From: Methanosphaera sp.
GTDB lineage: Archaea > Methanobacteriota > Methanobacteria > Methanobacteriales > Methanobacteriaceae
Assembly (NCBI RefSeq): GCF_016282985.1
Contig: NZ_JAEELZ010000078.1
Coordinates: forward strand, 1 to 36,669
DNA length: 36,669 nucleotides
Direction of reading: 5' to 3'
Shown: positions 17,354 through 26,928 of the stretch, in pieces
Layout: the number at the start of each line of letters is the position of its first letter
Position numbering within the stretch: position 1 is the first letter of the stretch
The notes under the pieces: generated by a model
What the model saw: the letters and a program-made list of their open reading frames with translations, nothing else
The model's database searches: none
Told to the model about the DNA's origin: nothing
Made by a program: the position numbers and the translations under genes

Positions 17354-17422
17354 TACAATGTAAAATATATATTTTTAATGTATTAATTTATACACCAAAG
17401 ATTTAAATAGTACATTGATGTA
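17354..17422. promoter_or_regulatory. trpY-trpE divergent promoter with TRP-box-like dyads
   Basis: Three dyads share TGTA/TACA halves: TACAATGTA (17354-17362), TGTAT-N6-ATACA (17379-17394) and TACAT-TG-ATGTA (17411-17422). A candidate trpE TATA is ATTTAAATA (17401-17409), so the third dyad lies between TATA and the expected start near 17430. A candidate trpY TATA (minus strand, AAATATATATTT around 17363-17374) puts the first dyad between it and the trpY start. This agrees with TrpY repression of both genes. The sites differ from the exact TGTACA consensus. Confidence 0.6.
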
Positions 17423-17452
17423 ATTATTATATATAATCATAAAGGTGAAAAA

Positions 17453-17497
17453 ATGAACAAGAGTGAATGTTTTTGGAAATTTGAAAAAAAGAATTAA
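17453..17497 (+). other. Possible 14-codon upstream ORF overlapping trpE start
   Basis: ATG 17453 with GGTGA four bases upstream opens [14 protein letters not shown] and stops at TAA 17495-17497, in a different frame from trpE. It has one Trp codon (17474-17476). The trpE GTG start (17463) lies inside it. It could be a leader ORF, or the good ribosome site may simply serve trpE at longer spacing (14 bases). Confidence 0.3.
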
Positions 17498-18839
17498 AAA
17501 ACCCAAAACAATGAAAATTAATATGGATAACCCATTTAAACTATTTAAAAATTTATATTATAATTATAAAGATGTTTTTCTTTTAGAATCTATGGAATCT
17601 GATAATGGATTAGCCAGATATTCAATTATTGGATTTAATCCAATTGCAAAAATATTAGCACACAACAACTCAGTAACTATAACCACAGACACAGAAACAA
17701 TCCAATATAACTCAAAAAATCCGTTTTCTGATCTTAAAAACTTGATAAAAAATGATTTTAAACAAGAAGGTTTTAGGGGAGGATTAATGGGTTATGTATC
17801 TTATGAAAGCATTAAATATATTGAAAATGTTCCCACAAAAAACAGTATTTATCCAGACTTTGAATTTGGATTATTTTTAGATTGTATAGTTTATGATAAT
17901 ATCAATAAAACATGTGAATATACAACATTAAATGAAGATAGACGAGACTTAATTTACAAAATTTACAATCAAGAACATTCTAATGGAATAATGGAATATA
18001 AAATTATTGATGAAGATTTGTCACAAAATGAATATGAAAATAATGTGATGGATACAAAAAAATTAATAGAAAATGGTGAAATATTTCAGGCTGTAATTTC
18101 AAATGCAGAAAATTTAGTTATAAAAGGCAGTAAATTGCCATTATATGAACAACTAAGAAAAATTAATCCATCACCCTATATGTACCATATTAAACTCGGT
18201 GAACGAGAAATAATTGGTTCAAGTCCTGAAATGTTAATGAGATTAGAAAACAATACTGTTGAAACTTACCCAATAGCAGGAACAAGACCAAGAGGAAAAG
18301 ATGAAAAAGAGGACAAATTTTTAGAAGAATCCTTATTGAACGATGAAAAAGAATTAGCAGAACATTTAATGTTAGTTGATTTAGCACGAAATGATATCGG
18401 AAAAATTAGTGAAATAAATACTGTAAAAGTAAAGGAATTTTATGATATAAAAAAGTTTTCACATGTTCAACACTTAGTTAGTCATGTAACAGGAAAGTTA
18501 AAAAATAATCTGGATGCAATAGATGCCTTCACTTCTTTATTTCCTGCAGGAACACTTAGTGGTGCACCAAAAATAAGAGCCATGGAAATAATAAATCAAA
18601 ATGAAAAATATGCCCGTGGACCCTATGGTGGATCAGTTGGATACTTTTCATTAAATGGAAATGCAGATTTCGCTATAACGATAAGAACTCTTACAACATA
18701 TGGTCAAAGAGCCGAAATACAGGCTGGTGCAGGAATTGTATACGATTCTTCACCCACATCAGAATATGAAGAATGTAAACGAAAACGACAGGCATTAATC
18801 CAAGCTCTTGAAGAATCAGGTATGGAAGTGGTAGAATGA
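17463..18839 (+). CDS. trpE: Anthranilate synthase component I
   Basis: A 458-aa chorismate-using enzyme. VFLLESME near the N-terminus holds the LLES motif of Trp feedback binding. The catalytic half has [38 protein letters not shown] and [16 protein letters not shown]. It makes anthranilate from chorismate with ammonia from TrpG. The likely start is GTG 17463, since [10 protein letters not shown] followed by KPKT looks like the family N-terminus; ATG 17511 is an alternative, and GGTGA at 17444-17448 is far for both. The end overlaps trpG by four bases (ATGA). The protein contains no tryptophan. Confidence 0.95.
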   Translation: MNVFGNLKKRIKKPKTMKINMDNPFKLFKNLYYNYKDVFLLESMESDNGLARYSIIGFNPIAKILAHNNSVTITTDTETIQYNSKNPFSDLKNLIKNDFKQEGFRGGLMGYVSYESIKYIENVPTKNSIYPDFEFGLFLDCIVYDNINKTCEYTTLNEDRRDLIYKIYNQEHSNGIMEYKIIDEDLSQNEYENNVMDTKKLIENGEIFQAVISNAENLVIKGSKLPLYEQLRKINPSPYMYHIKLGEREIIGSSPEMLMRLENNTVETYPIAGTRPRGKDEKEDKFLEESLLNDEKELAEHLMLVDLARNDIGKISEINTVKVKEFYDIKKFSHVQHLVSHVTGKLKNNLDAIDAFTSLFPAGTLSGAPKIRAMEIINQNEKYARGPYGGSVGYFSLNGNADFAITIRTLTTYGQRAEIQAGAGIVYDSSPTSEYEECKRKRQALIQALEESGMEVVE

Positions 18840-19411
18840 TATTAATTATAGACAATTATGATTCATTTACATACAATTTATACCAGTTAGTTGGAAAATA
18901 TTCCCCTGATATATTGGTTGTAAGAAATGATAAGATAAATGTTGAAGAAATAGAAAAAATCAAACCTTCACATATCATTTTATCACCAGGCCCAGGAAAT
19001 CCAGAAAATGAACGTGATTTTGGAATTTGCAAAAAAATTCTTCAAAAGTTTAAAGAAATTCCAATATTAGGTGTGTGTTTAGGACACCAGGGAATTTTTG
19101 TTGAATATGGGGGAAATATTATAAAAACATTACCTGTGCACGGAAAAAAAGATATAATAACTCACAAAAAATCTGCATTATTCAATAATATTCCTGATAA
19201 ATTTGAAATAACCAGATATCATTCTTTAGTTTGTGAAAAAAAATCTATTCCAAAAGATTTAGAAATTACAAGCTCAACTGATGATGGAATAATAATGTCA
19301 GTAGAACATAAAAAATATCCCACATTCGGAATTCAATTTCATCCAGAATCCATTGGGAGCTCGTATGGTGACATTGTAATAAAAAATTTCCTAGATGTTG
19401 AAGGAAACTGA
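18836..19411 (+). CDS. trpG: Anthranilate synthase component II (glutamine amidotransferase)
   Basis: A 191-aa class I amidotransferase. IDNYDSFTYNL and SPGPGNP are typical for TrpG/PabA, GVCLGHQ holds the nucleophile Cys, and FGIQFHPES supplies the His and Glu of the triad. It gives ammonia to TrpE. It begins in the ATGA overlap with trpE, so translation is coupled and stoichiometry is kept. It could in principle also serve a PabB, but the context is trp. No tryptophan residues. Confidence 0.95.
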   Translation: MILIIDNYDSFTYNLYQLVGKYSPDILVVRNDKINVEEIEKIKPSHIILSPGPGNPENERDFGICKKILQKFKEIPILGVCLGHQGIFVEYGGNIIKTLPVHGKKDIITHKKSALFNNIPDKFEITRYHSLVCEKKSIPKDLEITSSTDDGIIMSVEHKKYPTFGIQFHPESIGSSYGDIVIKNFLDVEGN

Positions 19412-19415
19412 TATT

Positions 19416-20210
19416 ATGAATGTTATAAATGAAATTGTAAAAAATAAACAAAATATTCTCAAAAATAAGAAAGAAAAAGAATCTGTAGATAAAATTCAGA
19501 AAAAAGCAGAAGATTTTATTTCAACAAAAACAAAAAAATTTAGATTTCAGGAAAAATTAAAAGATAAAACAAAAACTAAATTAATAGCTGAATATAAACC
19601 TGCAAGTCCTTCCCAAGGAGATATAAGTTTACTTACTCCTGAAGATGTAATTCCAATATATGAAAAATATCCTGTTGACATGATTTCAATATTAACTGAG
19701 GAGTTATATTTTAAAAGTAATATGGATAATTTCATTAAAGCAAATGAAATGACTGTTAAACCATTATTACGAAAAGATTTCATTATTGATGAATATATGA
19801 TTTACGAAGCAGCACTAAATAATGCTAGTTGTATCTTATTAATATGTGGAATATGTCCAAATATAGAAAAATATATGAACATATCTGAAGATTTAGGTTT
19901 AGATGTGATAGTAGAATGTCACAACATGAATGATATTAATAGTGTTTCTGATTTAAACCCTAAAATAATAGGAATAAACAATAGAAACTTATCCAATCTG
20001 ACAGTTAATCTTGAAACTACAAAAAAACTCAAAAAATATGTGCCAAATTATTTAATATCTGAAAGCGGTGTAAAAAATATAGAAGATGCTAAATTGTTAA
20101 AAAGTTATGGTGCAGATGCAATCTTAATAGGAACAAGTATCTTAAAAGGAAATTCTGAAGTTGAAATAGGTAATTATATTAATCAATTAAATAAATCATT
20201 AAAAAATTAA
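19416..20210 (+). CDS. trpC: Indole-3-glycerol phosphate synthase
   Basis: A 264-aa TIM-barrel enzyme. AEYKPASPSQG carries the early catalytic Lys region, PLLRKDFIIDEYMIYEAAL is strand 3, GINNRNLSNLTVNLETT is strand 6, ISESGVKN is strand 7 and ILIGTSILKG is strand 8. It closes the indole ring from carboxyphenylaminodeoxyribulose phosphate. I start at ATG 19416, five bases after the trpG stop; the longer frame from 19395 would overlap trpG and adds seven residues without a better ribosome site. Confidence 0.95.
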   Translation: MNVINEIVKNKQNILKNKKEKESVDKIQKKAEDFISTKTKKFRFQEKLKDKTKTKLIAEYKPASPSQGDISLLTPEDVIPIYEKYPVDMISILTEELYFKSNMDNFIKANEMTVKPLLRKDFIIDEYMIYEAALNNASCILLICGICPNIEKYMNISEDLGLDVIVECHNMNDINSVSDLNPKIIGINNRNLSNLTVNLETTKKLKKYVPNYLISESGVKNIEDAKLLKSYGADAILIGTSILKGNSEVEIGNYINQLNKSLKN

Positions 20211-20225
20211 AAGGGAGGTATTGAA

Positions 20226-20906
20226 ATGACCATTAAAGTTAAAGTATGTGGAATAACCAATGAAAAAGAAATGAAAAAAATTGAAAAATTAAATGTTGAC
20301 CACATAGGCTTTATAAATATTGAACGATCTAAAAGAAATGTTTCACTTAAAAAAATAGTAGCTTTAGAAAATAAATTAATCAACAAAAGAGTCAGTACTT
20401 TAGTTTTAGAACCAAATAATGCTTATAGAACTATAGAAAAAATTAATAGAACTCAAATTTTTAATGTACAACTTCATTCACTAAATAATTATGATATTCG
20501 ATATTTAAAATGGTTAAATCAATACCACAATTATAATCAGTTAAACATTACAAAAGTTATAGGATTACAAAACACTTTAAATCAGAAAATCATTAACGAA
20601 ATCAAGCAACATAGTTTATATGCAGATAATATTCTGTTAGATTATATTAAAGATGGAATGACTGGTGGAACAAGTAAACAAATACCAATTGAAACTGCTA
20701 TAAAGGCCAGTAAGATAATTAAATCATGTAATAATAAAACTCAAGTTACATTAGCAGGTGGACTAAATTTAGACTATCTTGAAAAAATACAAGAAAAGTT
20801 ATCTTATTTCGACATGATTGATTTAAATAGTGGAGTAGAAAACAAACCTGGACAAAAAAACATTAATAAAATTAAAAAGATTCTAAACATAATCGATGAA
20901 ACGTGA
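20226..20906 (+). CDS. trpF: Phosphoribosylanthranilate isomerase
   Basis: A 226-aa TIM barrel. [14 protein letters not shown] at the N-terminus has the catalytic Cys. [29 protein letters not shown] and [15 protein letters not shown] follow. It performs the Amadori rearrangement of phosphoribosylanthranilate. A strong GGGAGGT site precedes ATG 20226. The middle is Asn/Tyr-rich ([19 protein letters not shown]) and carries one of the only two Trp residues in the operon. Its end overlaps the longer trpB frame. Confidence 0.94.
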   Translation: MTIKVKVCGITNEKEMKKIEKLNVDHIGFINIERSKRNVSLKKIVALENKLINKRVSTLVLEPNNAYRTIEKINRTQIFNVQLHSLNNYDIRYLKWLNQYHNYNQLNITKVIGLQNTLNQKIINEIKQHSLYADNILLDYIKDGMTGGTSKQIPIETAIKASKIIKSCNNKTQVTLAGGLNLDYLEKIQEKLSYFDMIDLNSGVENKPGQKNINKIKKILNIIDET

Positions 20907-20910
20907 TAAT

Positions 20911-22092
20911 ATGAAACATAACGGAAAATTTGGAAAATATGGAGGTATATTCGTACCTGAATTATTAATACCCGCAATAGAAGAATTAGAAGAAGCTTTT
21001 TATAAATTTAAAGATGATGATAAATTTATTGAAGAATTAAACTTTTATTTAAAAGAATTTGGAGGAAGACCAACAGGATTATATTATGCAGAAAATTTAT
21101 CCAAAAAGCTTGGTTGTAAAATATATTTAAAAAGAGAAGATATGTTACATACCGGAGCTCATAAAATAAATAATGCTATTGGTCAAGGATTATTAGCCAA
21201 ATACATGGGAAAAACTCAACTAATTGCAGAAACTGGAGCTGGACAACATGGAATTGCTACAGCAGTTATCGGTGCAAAATTAGGCATGGATGTAAAAGTT
21301 TTTATGGGTTCAACTGATGTTGAAAGACAAAAATTAAATGTATTTAGAATGGAATTATCAGGAGCTGAAGTTATTCCTGTAGATATGGGTTCAAAAACAT
21401 TGAAAGACTCGATCAATGAAGCATTTAGATATTGGATTTCAAATTTAGATACTACACATTACCTTATAGGAACAACAATGGGTCCTCATCCTTATCCAAC
21501 TATGGTAAAATATTTCCAAAGTGTAATTGGAAAAGAAGCTAGAAAACAAATATTAGAATTAGAAGGTTGTCTTCCAGACACCGTTATTGCATGTGTTGGT
21601 GGTGGAAGTAATGCAATGGGTATTTTTAGTGGATTTGTAGATGATGAAGATGTTGATTTAATTGGAGTAGAAGCTGGTGGAGAAGGAACTGAAACACTTG
21701 AACATGGGGCAACTATTACAAAAGGTACTGAGGGAATATTACATGGTTCATTATCAATTATATTACAAACAGAAGAAGGACAAATTCGTGAAACAAGTAG
21801 TGTATCAGCAGGATTAGATTACCCAGGAGTAGGTCCAGAACATGCTTATCTACATAGTATAAATAGAGCAAAATATGTTCCAATAAATAATAACGAAGCT
21901 TTGGAAGCGTTGAAATTACTATGTGAAACTGAAGGAATTATACCTGCATTAGAAAGTTCCCATGCAATAGCATATGCAGTCAAATATGCTAAAAAAGAAG
22001 AAAATAAAGGAAAAACTATAATAGTAAACTTATCCGGTAGAGGAGATAAGGATATGTTTACTGTTGCAAAAGAACTAGGGGTGGAAATATGA
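20911..22092 (+). CDS. trpB: Tryptophan synthase beta chain
   Basis: A 393-aa PLP enzyme of the classical TrpB1 kind: [13 protein letters not shown] at the N-terminus, [14 protein letters not shown] with the PLP Lys, [18 protein letters not shown] for the phosphate, and SGRGDKD at the end. It condenses indole with serine. I prefer ATG 20911, preceded by GTGATAAT overlapping the trpF stop; ATG 20896 adds five residues and has no ribosome site. It overlaps trpA by four bases. It holds one Trp residue (FRYWIS). Confidence 0.97.
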   Translation: MKHNGKFGKYGGIFVPELLIPAIEELEEAFYKFKDDDKFIEELNFYLKEFGGRPTGLYYAENLSKKLGCKIYLKREDMLHTGAHKINNAIGQGLLAKYMGKTQLIAETGAGQHGIATAVIGAKLGMDVKVFMGSTDVERQKLNVFRMELSGAEVIPVDMGSKTLKDSINEAFRYWISNLDTTHYLIGTTMGPHPYPTMVKYFQSVIGKEARKQILELEGCLPDTVIACVGGGSNAMGIFSGFVDDEDVDLIGVEAGGEGTETLEHGATITKGTEGILHGSLSIILQTEEGQIRETSSVSAGLDYPGVGPEHAYLHSINRAKYVPINNNEALEALKLLCETEGIIPALESSHAIAYAVKYAKKEENKGKTIIVNLSGRGDKDMFTVAKELGVEI

Positions 22093-22898
22093 ACAAAGTA
22101 GAATATTCCGAAATATTTGAAAAATCTAATCAGTCAAATGAAGGTATTTTTATTCCTTTTATTGTAGCAGGAGATCCAGATTATGATACCTCTTTAGAAA
22201 TAGCAAAACTTTTGGTTGATAACGGAGCCGATGCTTTAGAAATAGGTTTTCCATTTTCAGATCCTGTTGCTGATGGAGCAAGTGTTCAAAATGCAGATAT
22301 TCGTGCATTCAATGGTGGCATGACTATCAAAAAATGTTTTAAATTCTTAAAAGAATTGCGTGAATATACGGATAAACCGATAGGTCTTTTATTATATTAT
22401 AATTTAGTATATAAATTTGGAATTGATAAATTTTATGAAAAATTAAAGAATATCGGAGTCAATGCTGTATTAATTGCAGATTTACCACCTGAAGAAGCAG
22501 ATGATGTGATGATAGCAGCAACCAATCATAATTTAGAACAGATATTCATCGTTTCACAAGCCACAAACAATGAACGTCTAAAAGAAATCACAAAGAAAGT
22601 TGGAGGATTTATTTATATTGCATCAGTAATGGGAACAACAGGTGCTAGAGCAGAAGTAGAATTAAATACTACCGAATTAATTAAAAGAATCAAAGAACAT
22701 ACGACAATACCTACTTGTGTAGGATTTGGAATTTCAAAACCAGAACATGTTAAAAAAGTTTTATCTGCAGGGGCTGATGGAGCAATTGTTGGTAGTGCGT
22801 TGATAAACATCATTGCAGATAATTTAGATAATCAAGATGAAATGTTTTCAAAAATAGAGGAATATGTAAAAATTATGAAGAAATCTACTAGGGGTTAA
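22089..22898 (+). CDS. trpA: Tryptophan synthase alpha chain
   Basis: A 269-aa TIM barrel. [10 protein letters not shown], then [15 protein letters not shown] with the catalytic Glu and Asp, and late [13 protein letters not shown] and [10 protein letters not shown] for phosphate binding. It cleaves indole-glycerol phosphate and channels indole to TrpB. It starts in an ATGA overlap with trpB, which supports equal production of both subunits. No tryptophan residues. Confidence 0.97.
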   Translation: MNKVEYSEIFEKSNQSNEGIFIPFIVAGDPDYDTSLEIAKLLVDNGADALEIGFPFSDPVADGASVQNADIRAFNGGMTIKKCFKFLKELREYTDKPIGLLLYYNLVYKFGIDKFYEKLKNIGVNAVLIADLPPEEADDVMIAATNHNLEQIFIVSQATNNERLKEITKKVGGFIYIASVMGTTGARAEVELNTTELIKRIKEHTTIPTCVGFGISKPEHVKKVLSAGADGAIVGSALINIIADNLDNQDEMFSKIEEYVKIMKKSTRG

Positions 22899-22902
22899 TA
22901 TT

Positions 22903-23952
22903 ATGATTAGAGAAGTTTTTGATGATGTATTAGACAATCAACGAAATTTAACAAGATATGAAGCTTATGAATGTATGAATGATTTGATAAGTGGGGAATA
23001 TCCAGATACATTAATATCTGCATTTCTTATTGCATTAAGAATGAAAACCGAAAGTATAGAAGAAATTACAGGTTTAACTGAAAGTATGAAAGATCATGCA
23101 ATTCAAATTGAATATGATCCTGGAGAATATTTAGTTGAAAGTTGCGGTACTGGTGGAGATGTTTTTAAAACTTTTAATGTTAGTACTACTGCATCCATAA
23201 TTGCCAGTGCTTGTGGTGCAAAAATATCCAAACATGGAAATAGAAGTGTCAGTAGTAAATTTGGTGGGGCTGATGCTTTAGAAGCTTTAGGAGTTAATAT
23301 AAATTTATCACCGGCACAAGTCATTAACTCTATTGAAGGATGTAACTTTGCATTTATTTTTGCTCCTAATTATCATGTTGCAACCAAAAACGTTATGAAA
23401 ATACGCAAAGATTTAAAAACAAGAACCATATTTAATTTAATCGGACCAATTACCTGCCCTAGTAATGTTACAGCAAGAATGACTGGAGTTTATGATCCAC
23501 AACTTGTTGAAACAATTGCTGAAGTTTCCAAGAACTTAGGTGTCGAAAGAGCAATGATTGTTCATGGTTTTGATGAAAAAGGAAATAAAGCTATGGATGA
23601 GATATCTAATATTGGTAAAACTAAAGTAGCATTTTTAGAAAATAATGAAATAAAAACAAGATACATTACTCCAAAAGATTTTGGATTAGAATATGTTAAT
23701 CCTCAGGACATTGCTGCACCGGATAGTGTCGAAGATCATTTGAAAATTATAAAAAATATTGTAAATAATGTTACTGAAACAAAAAAAGATGTTGCAAGAA
23801 TGGAGTTATCACTTATGAACTCTGCTGCTATTTTGTATGTTGCAGATAAAGTTAGTTCATTGGAAGAGGGTGTTGAATGTTCACGAAGGGCTATTGAAAA
23901 GGGTCATGTAAGTAAACAATTAAATAAAATTATAAAGTACAGTTCAATATAA
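22903..23952 (+). CDS. trpD: Anthranilate phosphoribosyltransferase
   Basis: A 349-aa enzyme. ESCGTGGDVFKTFNVSTTAS binds PRPP, KHGNRSVSSKFGGADALEALG is the second signature, and FNLIGPITCPSN follows. It transfers phosphoribose to anthranilate. It starts four bases after trpA with AGGGGTT as a ribosome site, and closes the operon. The order EGCFBAD, with trpD last and unfused, is that of Methanothermobacter. A hairpin and T6 run follow. Confidence 0.97.
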   Translation: MIREVFDDVLDNQRNLTRYEAYECMNDLISGEYPDTLISAFLIALRMKTESIEEITGLTESMKDHAIQIEYDPGEYLVESCGTGGDVFKTFNVSTTASIIASACGAKISKHGNRSVSSKFGGADALEALGVNINLSPAQVINSIEGCNFAFIFAPNYHVATKNVMKIRKDLKTRTIFNLIGPITCPSNVTARMTGVYDPQLVETIAEVSKNLGVERAMIVHGFDEKGNKAMDEISNIGKTKVAFLENNEIKTRYITPKDFGLEYVNPQDIAAPDSVEDHLKIIKNIVNNVTETKKDVARMELSLMNSAAILYVADKVSSLEEGVECSRRAIEKGHVSKQLNKIIKYSSI

Positions 23953-23973
23953 AAAAAACCTTTATAATTTTTT
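23929..23973 (+). terminator. Terminator of the trp operon
   Basis: ATTATAAAG (23929-23937) pairs with CTTTATAAT (23960-23968), with a loop of about 22 bases that contains the trpD stop. A T6 run (23968-23973) follows. Confidence 0.55.
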
Positions 23974-24040
23974 CTATCTGAAACAAAACACAGTTAATTA
24001 AATAATACTATTTTAAATAAACCCCTTAACTAAATTACTT

Positions 24041-24096
24041 TTTTATATACACTTTTATAAATATACTTATCATTTTTGAGTCTTAAAAATAAGACT
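24041..24096 (+). promoter_or_regulatory. Promoter and operator-like dyad of the flavoprotein gene
   Basis: TATA-like CTTTTATAAATATAC (24052-24066) would place the start near 24083. A perfect dyad AGTCTTA-AAAA-TAAGACT (24079-24096) overlaps that point, and a half site AAGTCTT recurs around 24142-24148. This is the layout of a repressor site. The 5' leader to ATG 24213 would be about 120-130 bases. The rest of 23974-24212 shows no gene. Confidence 0.4.
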
Positions 24097-24212
24097 AAAA
24101 ACATGATTTTACAATTTAAGAACATTTTTTCTAAAAAAATTAAGTCTTTAACGAAAAACTGTTATTATTTTTATTACAAAATAATAATTAAGGAAACATT
24201 TTATGTGATATT

Positions 24213-25520
24213 ATGAAAATCGTAATTATAGGAGCAGGACCTGCAGGACGTTTTGCTGCAATGTATGCTGCTGAAAATGGAAATGATGTTACTCTAATTG
24301 AAAAAAAACATATTGGTGGAAAATGTTTAAATCAAGCATGTATGGTAGTTTGTGCATTAAGTGATGTTGCTAGGCATATAAGAGATGCAGAGAATTTTAA
24401 TAAAATAGGTGTATTAGATTTCGAACCTAAAATAAACTATGAAAACATTTCCAAACATATAAAAGAAACACAGAAGAAAATTCACAAAATTATTAGTAAA
24501 GAAACTGTAAATACTGGTGTTGAATTTGTTCATGGAAATGCTACGGTAAACGCTGAAGAAAAAATCGTAATAGTAGATGAAGATGATGAATATCCTTATG
24601 ATAAACTATTGATTTGTACAGGATCTTCTCCAAATATTCCCAAAATTAAAGGTGCAGAAAAAGCGATGACTTATAAAGATACTTTAAAATTAAAAGAAGT
24701 ACCTGAAAAATTAGTTATTATTGGTGGAGGTTCTACTGCTGCAGAATATGCTGGGATTTATTCTTCAATGGGAAGTCAAGTTGATGTATTGTGTAGAACA
24801 CAGTTCCTTAAAATACTAAATGACACTGAAGCTGAAGAGTATATTGTATCTAAATTATTAAAAAATACAATGATACATGAAAATGTCATTATTAAAGAAA
24901 TTACAGATACATCAGTTATAACAAATTATGGAGAAATAGAAGGTAGAGTTCTACTTGCAACTGGTGTTAAAGCAAATTCAGAAATCGTAAAAGACTTTGT
25001 GGAGATAGATGAAAAAGGTCATATAATTGTAGATGAATATATGCAAACCTCAAATAAGGACATTTATGCTGCAGGAGACGTAATTGGTGGTATATTATCC
25101 ACTCCTGTTTCAAGAATGGAAGGTATGGCTGCCATAAAAAATATTATGGGCAATCAAATCAAACCGGACTATTCATTAATACCTATGACTGTAACATTAC
25201 CCTATGATGTAAGTTATTTATTAGGAACTGATGTTTCAGACAATGGAAAAGATATAAAATTACCCGGAGCGGCCGGACCAGGATCATTTTGGTACACACT
25301 TGAAGGCAATAATGGTTACACTAAAGAAAACATTGACCTAGAATCAAATGAAATTAACAATATAATTTCAATAGCACCCTCTTCAAACATAGCATTACCA
25401 TATATGGTTAAAGCAAAAAAAGATGGTAAAAAAGCAGATGAATTCGATAATTTCTTAGAAATTCATCCATCAACTGATGGAATATCAAAATTAACAGAAT
25501 ATTATAAAAGATACATGTAA
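24213..25520 (+). CDS. Dihydrolipoamide-dehydrogenase-like flavoprotein with altered active site
   Basis: A 435-aa class I pyridine nucleotide-disulfide oxidoreductase fold. FAD motif GAGPAGRFAA (7-16), redox pair C38 and C43 in GGKCLNQACMVVC, second nucleotide motif IIGGGSTAAEYAG, and DIYAAGDVIGG. In true lipoamide dehydrogenases the text after the second Cys is IPSK; here it is MVVC, and C47 adds a third thiol. At the C-terminus the His-Glu pair of HPTLSE appears as HPSTDG, so His is kept and Glu is lost. The dimer domain is also divergent. The substrate is unknown; lipoamide is unlikely, since no 2-oxoacid dehydrogenase genes are near. GTGATATT precedes ATG. Confidence 0.78.
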   Translation: MKIVIIGAGPAGRFAAMYAAENGNDVTLIEKKHIGGKCLNQACMVVCALSDVARHIRDAENFNKIGVLDFEPKINYENISKHIKETQKKIHKIISKETVNTGVEFVHGNATVNAEEKIVIVDEDDEYPYDKLLICTGSSPNIPKIKGAEKAMTYKDTLKLKEVPEKLVIIGGGSTAAEYAGIYSSMGSQVDVLCRTQFLKILNDTEAEEYIVSKLLKNTMIHENVIIKEITDTSVITNYGEIEGRVLLATGVKANSEIVKDFVEIDEKGHIIVDEYMQTSNKDIYAAGDVIGGILSTPVSRMEGMAAIKNIMGNQIKPDYSLIPMTVTLPYDVSYLLGTDVSDNGKDIKLPGAAGPGSFWYTLEGNNGYTKENIDLESNEINNIISIAPSSNIALPYMVKAKKDGKKADEFDNFLEIHPSTDGISKLTEYYKRYM

Positions 25521-25719
25521 AATAAATCTTAAAAAATATTTGCGTAAAAAATAAGTAGGTTGTTGATAATAAATTGAATTTTGTATTACCCATTTACTAA
25601 TTCAATAGAAAAATGTGTTTAATAAATTAAGAGTAGTTCATGTTAAGCCTAAGATTGATTTTTTCGATAGTACTTAAACATATATTTAAAAAAAAATAAG
25701 CTTACATAAAAAAAGGATA

Positions 25720-26772
25720 TTATTTGGATATATGAGTTATTAAAAAATTTGTTAAATCATCTGTTCCATTAATAATATCTTCTGAATAAATTTTTGTAGA
25801 ATTATACATTTGATCATAATTTTCAAGTGCATAATTTACTTTTTCTGATATATTGTCAACATTACTTTCTATCACAGCTCCATCAAATACCTTGGATAAT
25901 CCATGATAACGTCCATATTTAACTCCTAAAACAACTACTACAGGAATTTGACAGGCCAATGTTTCATGTAATGTTAAACCATCATCTGTGATAATAGCCA
26001 AATCAATTAAATCGTATAAATCATCCATATAATTAATGTAACCCAAATTCATAATATTAGGATGATTAATTACTTCTTCTAATTCTTCTTTTAAAGGTGC
26101 ACCAATTACGAAAATATTTATATCATCATTTTCTTCAGCATATTTTCTTGCAGCATATGCCATATCATCAAATAAAGTGGAACCTGATGAGAATAGTACT
26201 GATTTTTTATTTGGATCAAATTTAGAAGGTAATTTTGATAAAATATTATCCTTATTTCCATGTATTATATCTGATTTTATTGGGGAATACTGTTTTCTTA
26301 CATCGTACTTAGATTCAACATCAGCATTAGTAAAATCCGGTGATTCAGGTAAAAGCATTGTTGGATTTAATTTCAAAGATACTTTAGTATCAGTAGGTGT
26401 AGCAGCAATACCAACAGATGGAACACCAGCAAGTTTAGCAGATAAACAGCCGATAACGACCCCTCCACCTATTACTCCTACAACACCATCAGCCTTTTCT
26501 TTTTTGATTAATCTAGAACCTGAACAAACTGCTTTTAATGATTTTAGACCTGCTTTAAATAATCTTGATTTTGAAGATGCGTGTCCTCCTGCAGCAGGAA
26601 TTGGAGATTTTAACCATTCAACATTACGTTTTTTAAAATAATACCCCGGTGCAGATGGATCTAAAACTATTTTGGATTCCACATTTTTTTCATTTAATGC
26701 TTGAAAAATATTGTAAGCGGTTACTGCATCCCCTCCAGTACCCCTTCCAGTAACAAAAATTAATAATTTCAT
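25720..26772 (-). CDS. MurG-like glycosyltransferase (GT28 type), probable pseudomurein enzyme
   Basis: A 350-aa GT-B protein. The N-terminal loop is FVTGRGTGGD (G11-D15), like the MurG GGTGGH loop but with Asp for His. The C-terminal half has SSGSTLFDD, NIMNLGYINYMDDLYDLIDLAI and DDGLTLHETLACQIPVVVV, the nucleotide-sugar binding site with the conserved Glu (E270). Methanobacteriales make pseudomurein and have MurG-like enzymes thought to add the second sugar to the lipid-linked precursor; the MraY-like gene two positions upstream supports this. AAGG lies about ten bases before ATG 26772. T7 and T9 runs follow the gene (minus strand). Confidence 0.8.
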   Translation of the reverse strand: MKLLIFVTGRGTGGDAVTAYNIFQALNEKNVESKIVLDPSAPGYYFKKRNVEWLKSPIPAAGGHASSKSRLFKAGLKSLKAVCSGSRLIKKEKADGVVGVIGGGVVIGCLSAKLAGVPSVGIAATPTDTKVSLKLNPTMLLPESPDFTNADVESKYDVRKQYSPIKSDIIHGNKDNILSKLPSKFDPNKKSVLFSSGSTLFDDMAYAARKYAEENDDINIFVIGAPLKEELEEVINHPNIMNLGYINYMDDLYDLIDLAIITDDGLTLHETLACQIPVVVVLGVKYGRYHGLSKVFDGAVIESNVDNISEKVNYALENYDQMYNSTKIYSEDIINGTDDLTNFLITHISK

Positions 26773-26928
26773 TAAAAATACAACCTTAGTTTTATTTAAA
26801 ATAAATTCAATAATTTAATATTTATTGTCAATATTTAATAAAATCATTGTAAAAATATAGATTAAAAAAAAGTATAATATAATAGAAAAAAATTTTGAAA
26901 AAGATGAAACTGCTTCTTCAAAAAAAAA

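Noticed and set aside
25573-25606. Inverted repeat ATTGAATT ... AATTCAAT with an 18-base loop after the flavoprotein gene
   Set aside because: Stem is AT-rich with a long loop and no T run; in this AT-rich DNA it could be chance. No RNA or operator role can be supported.
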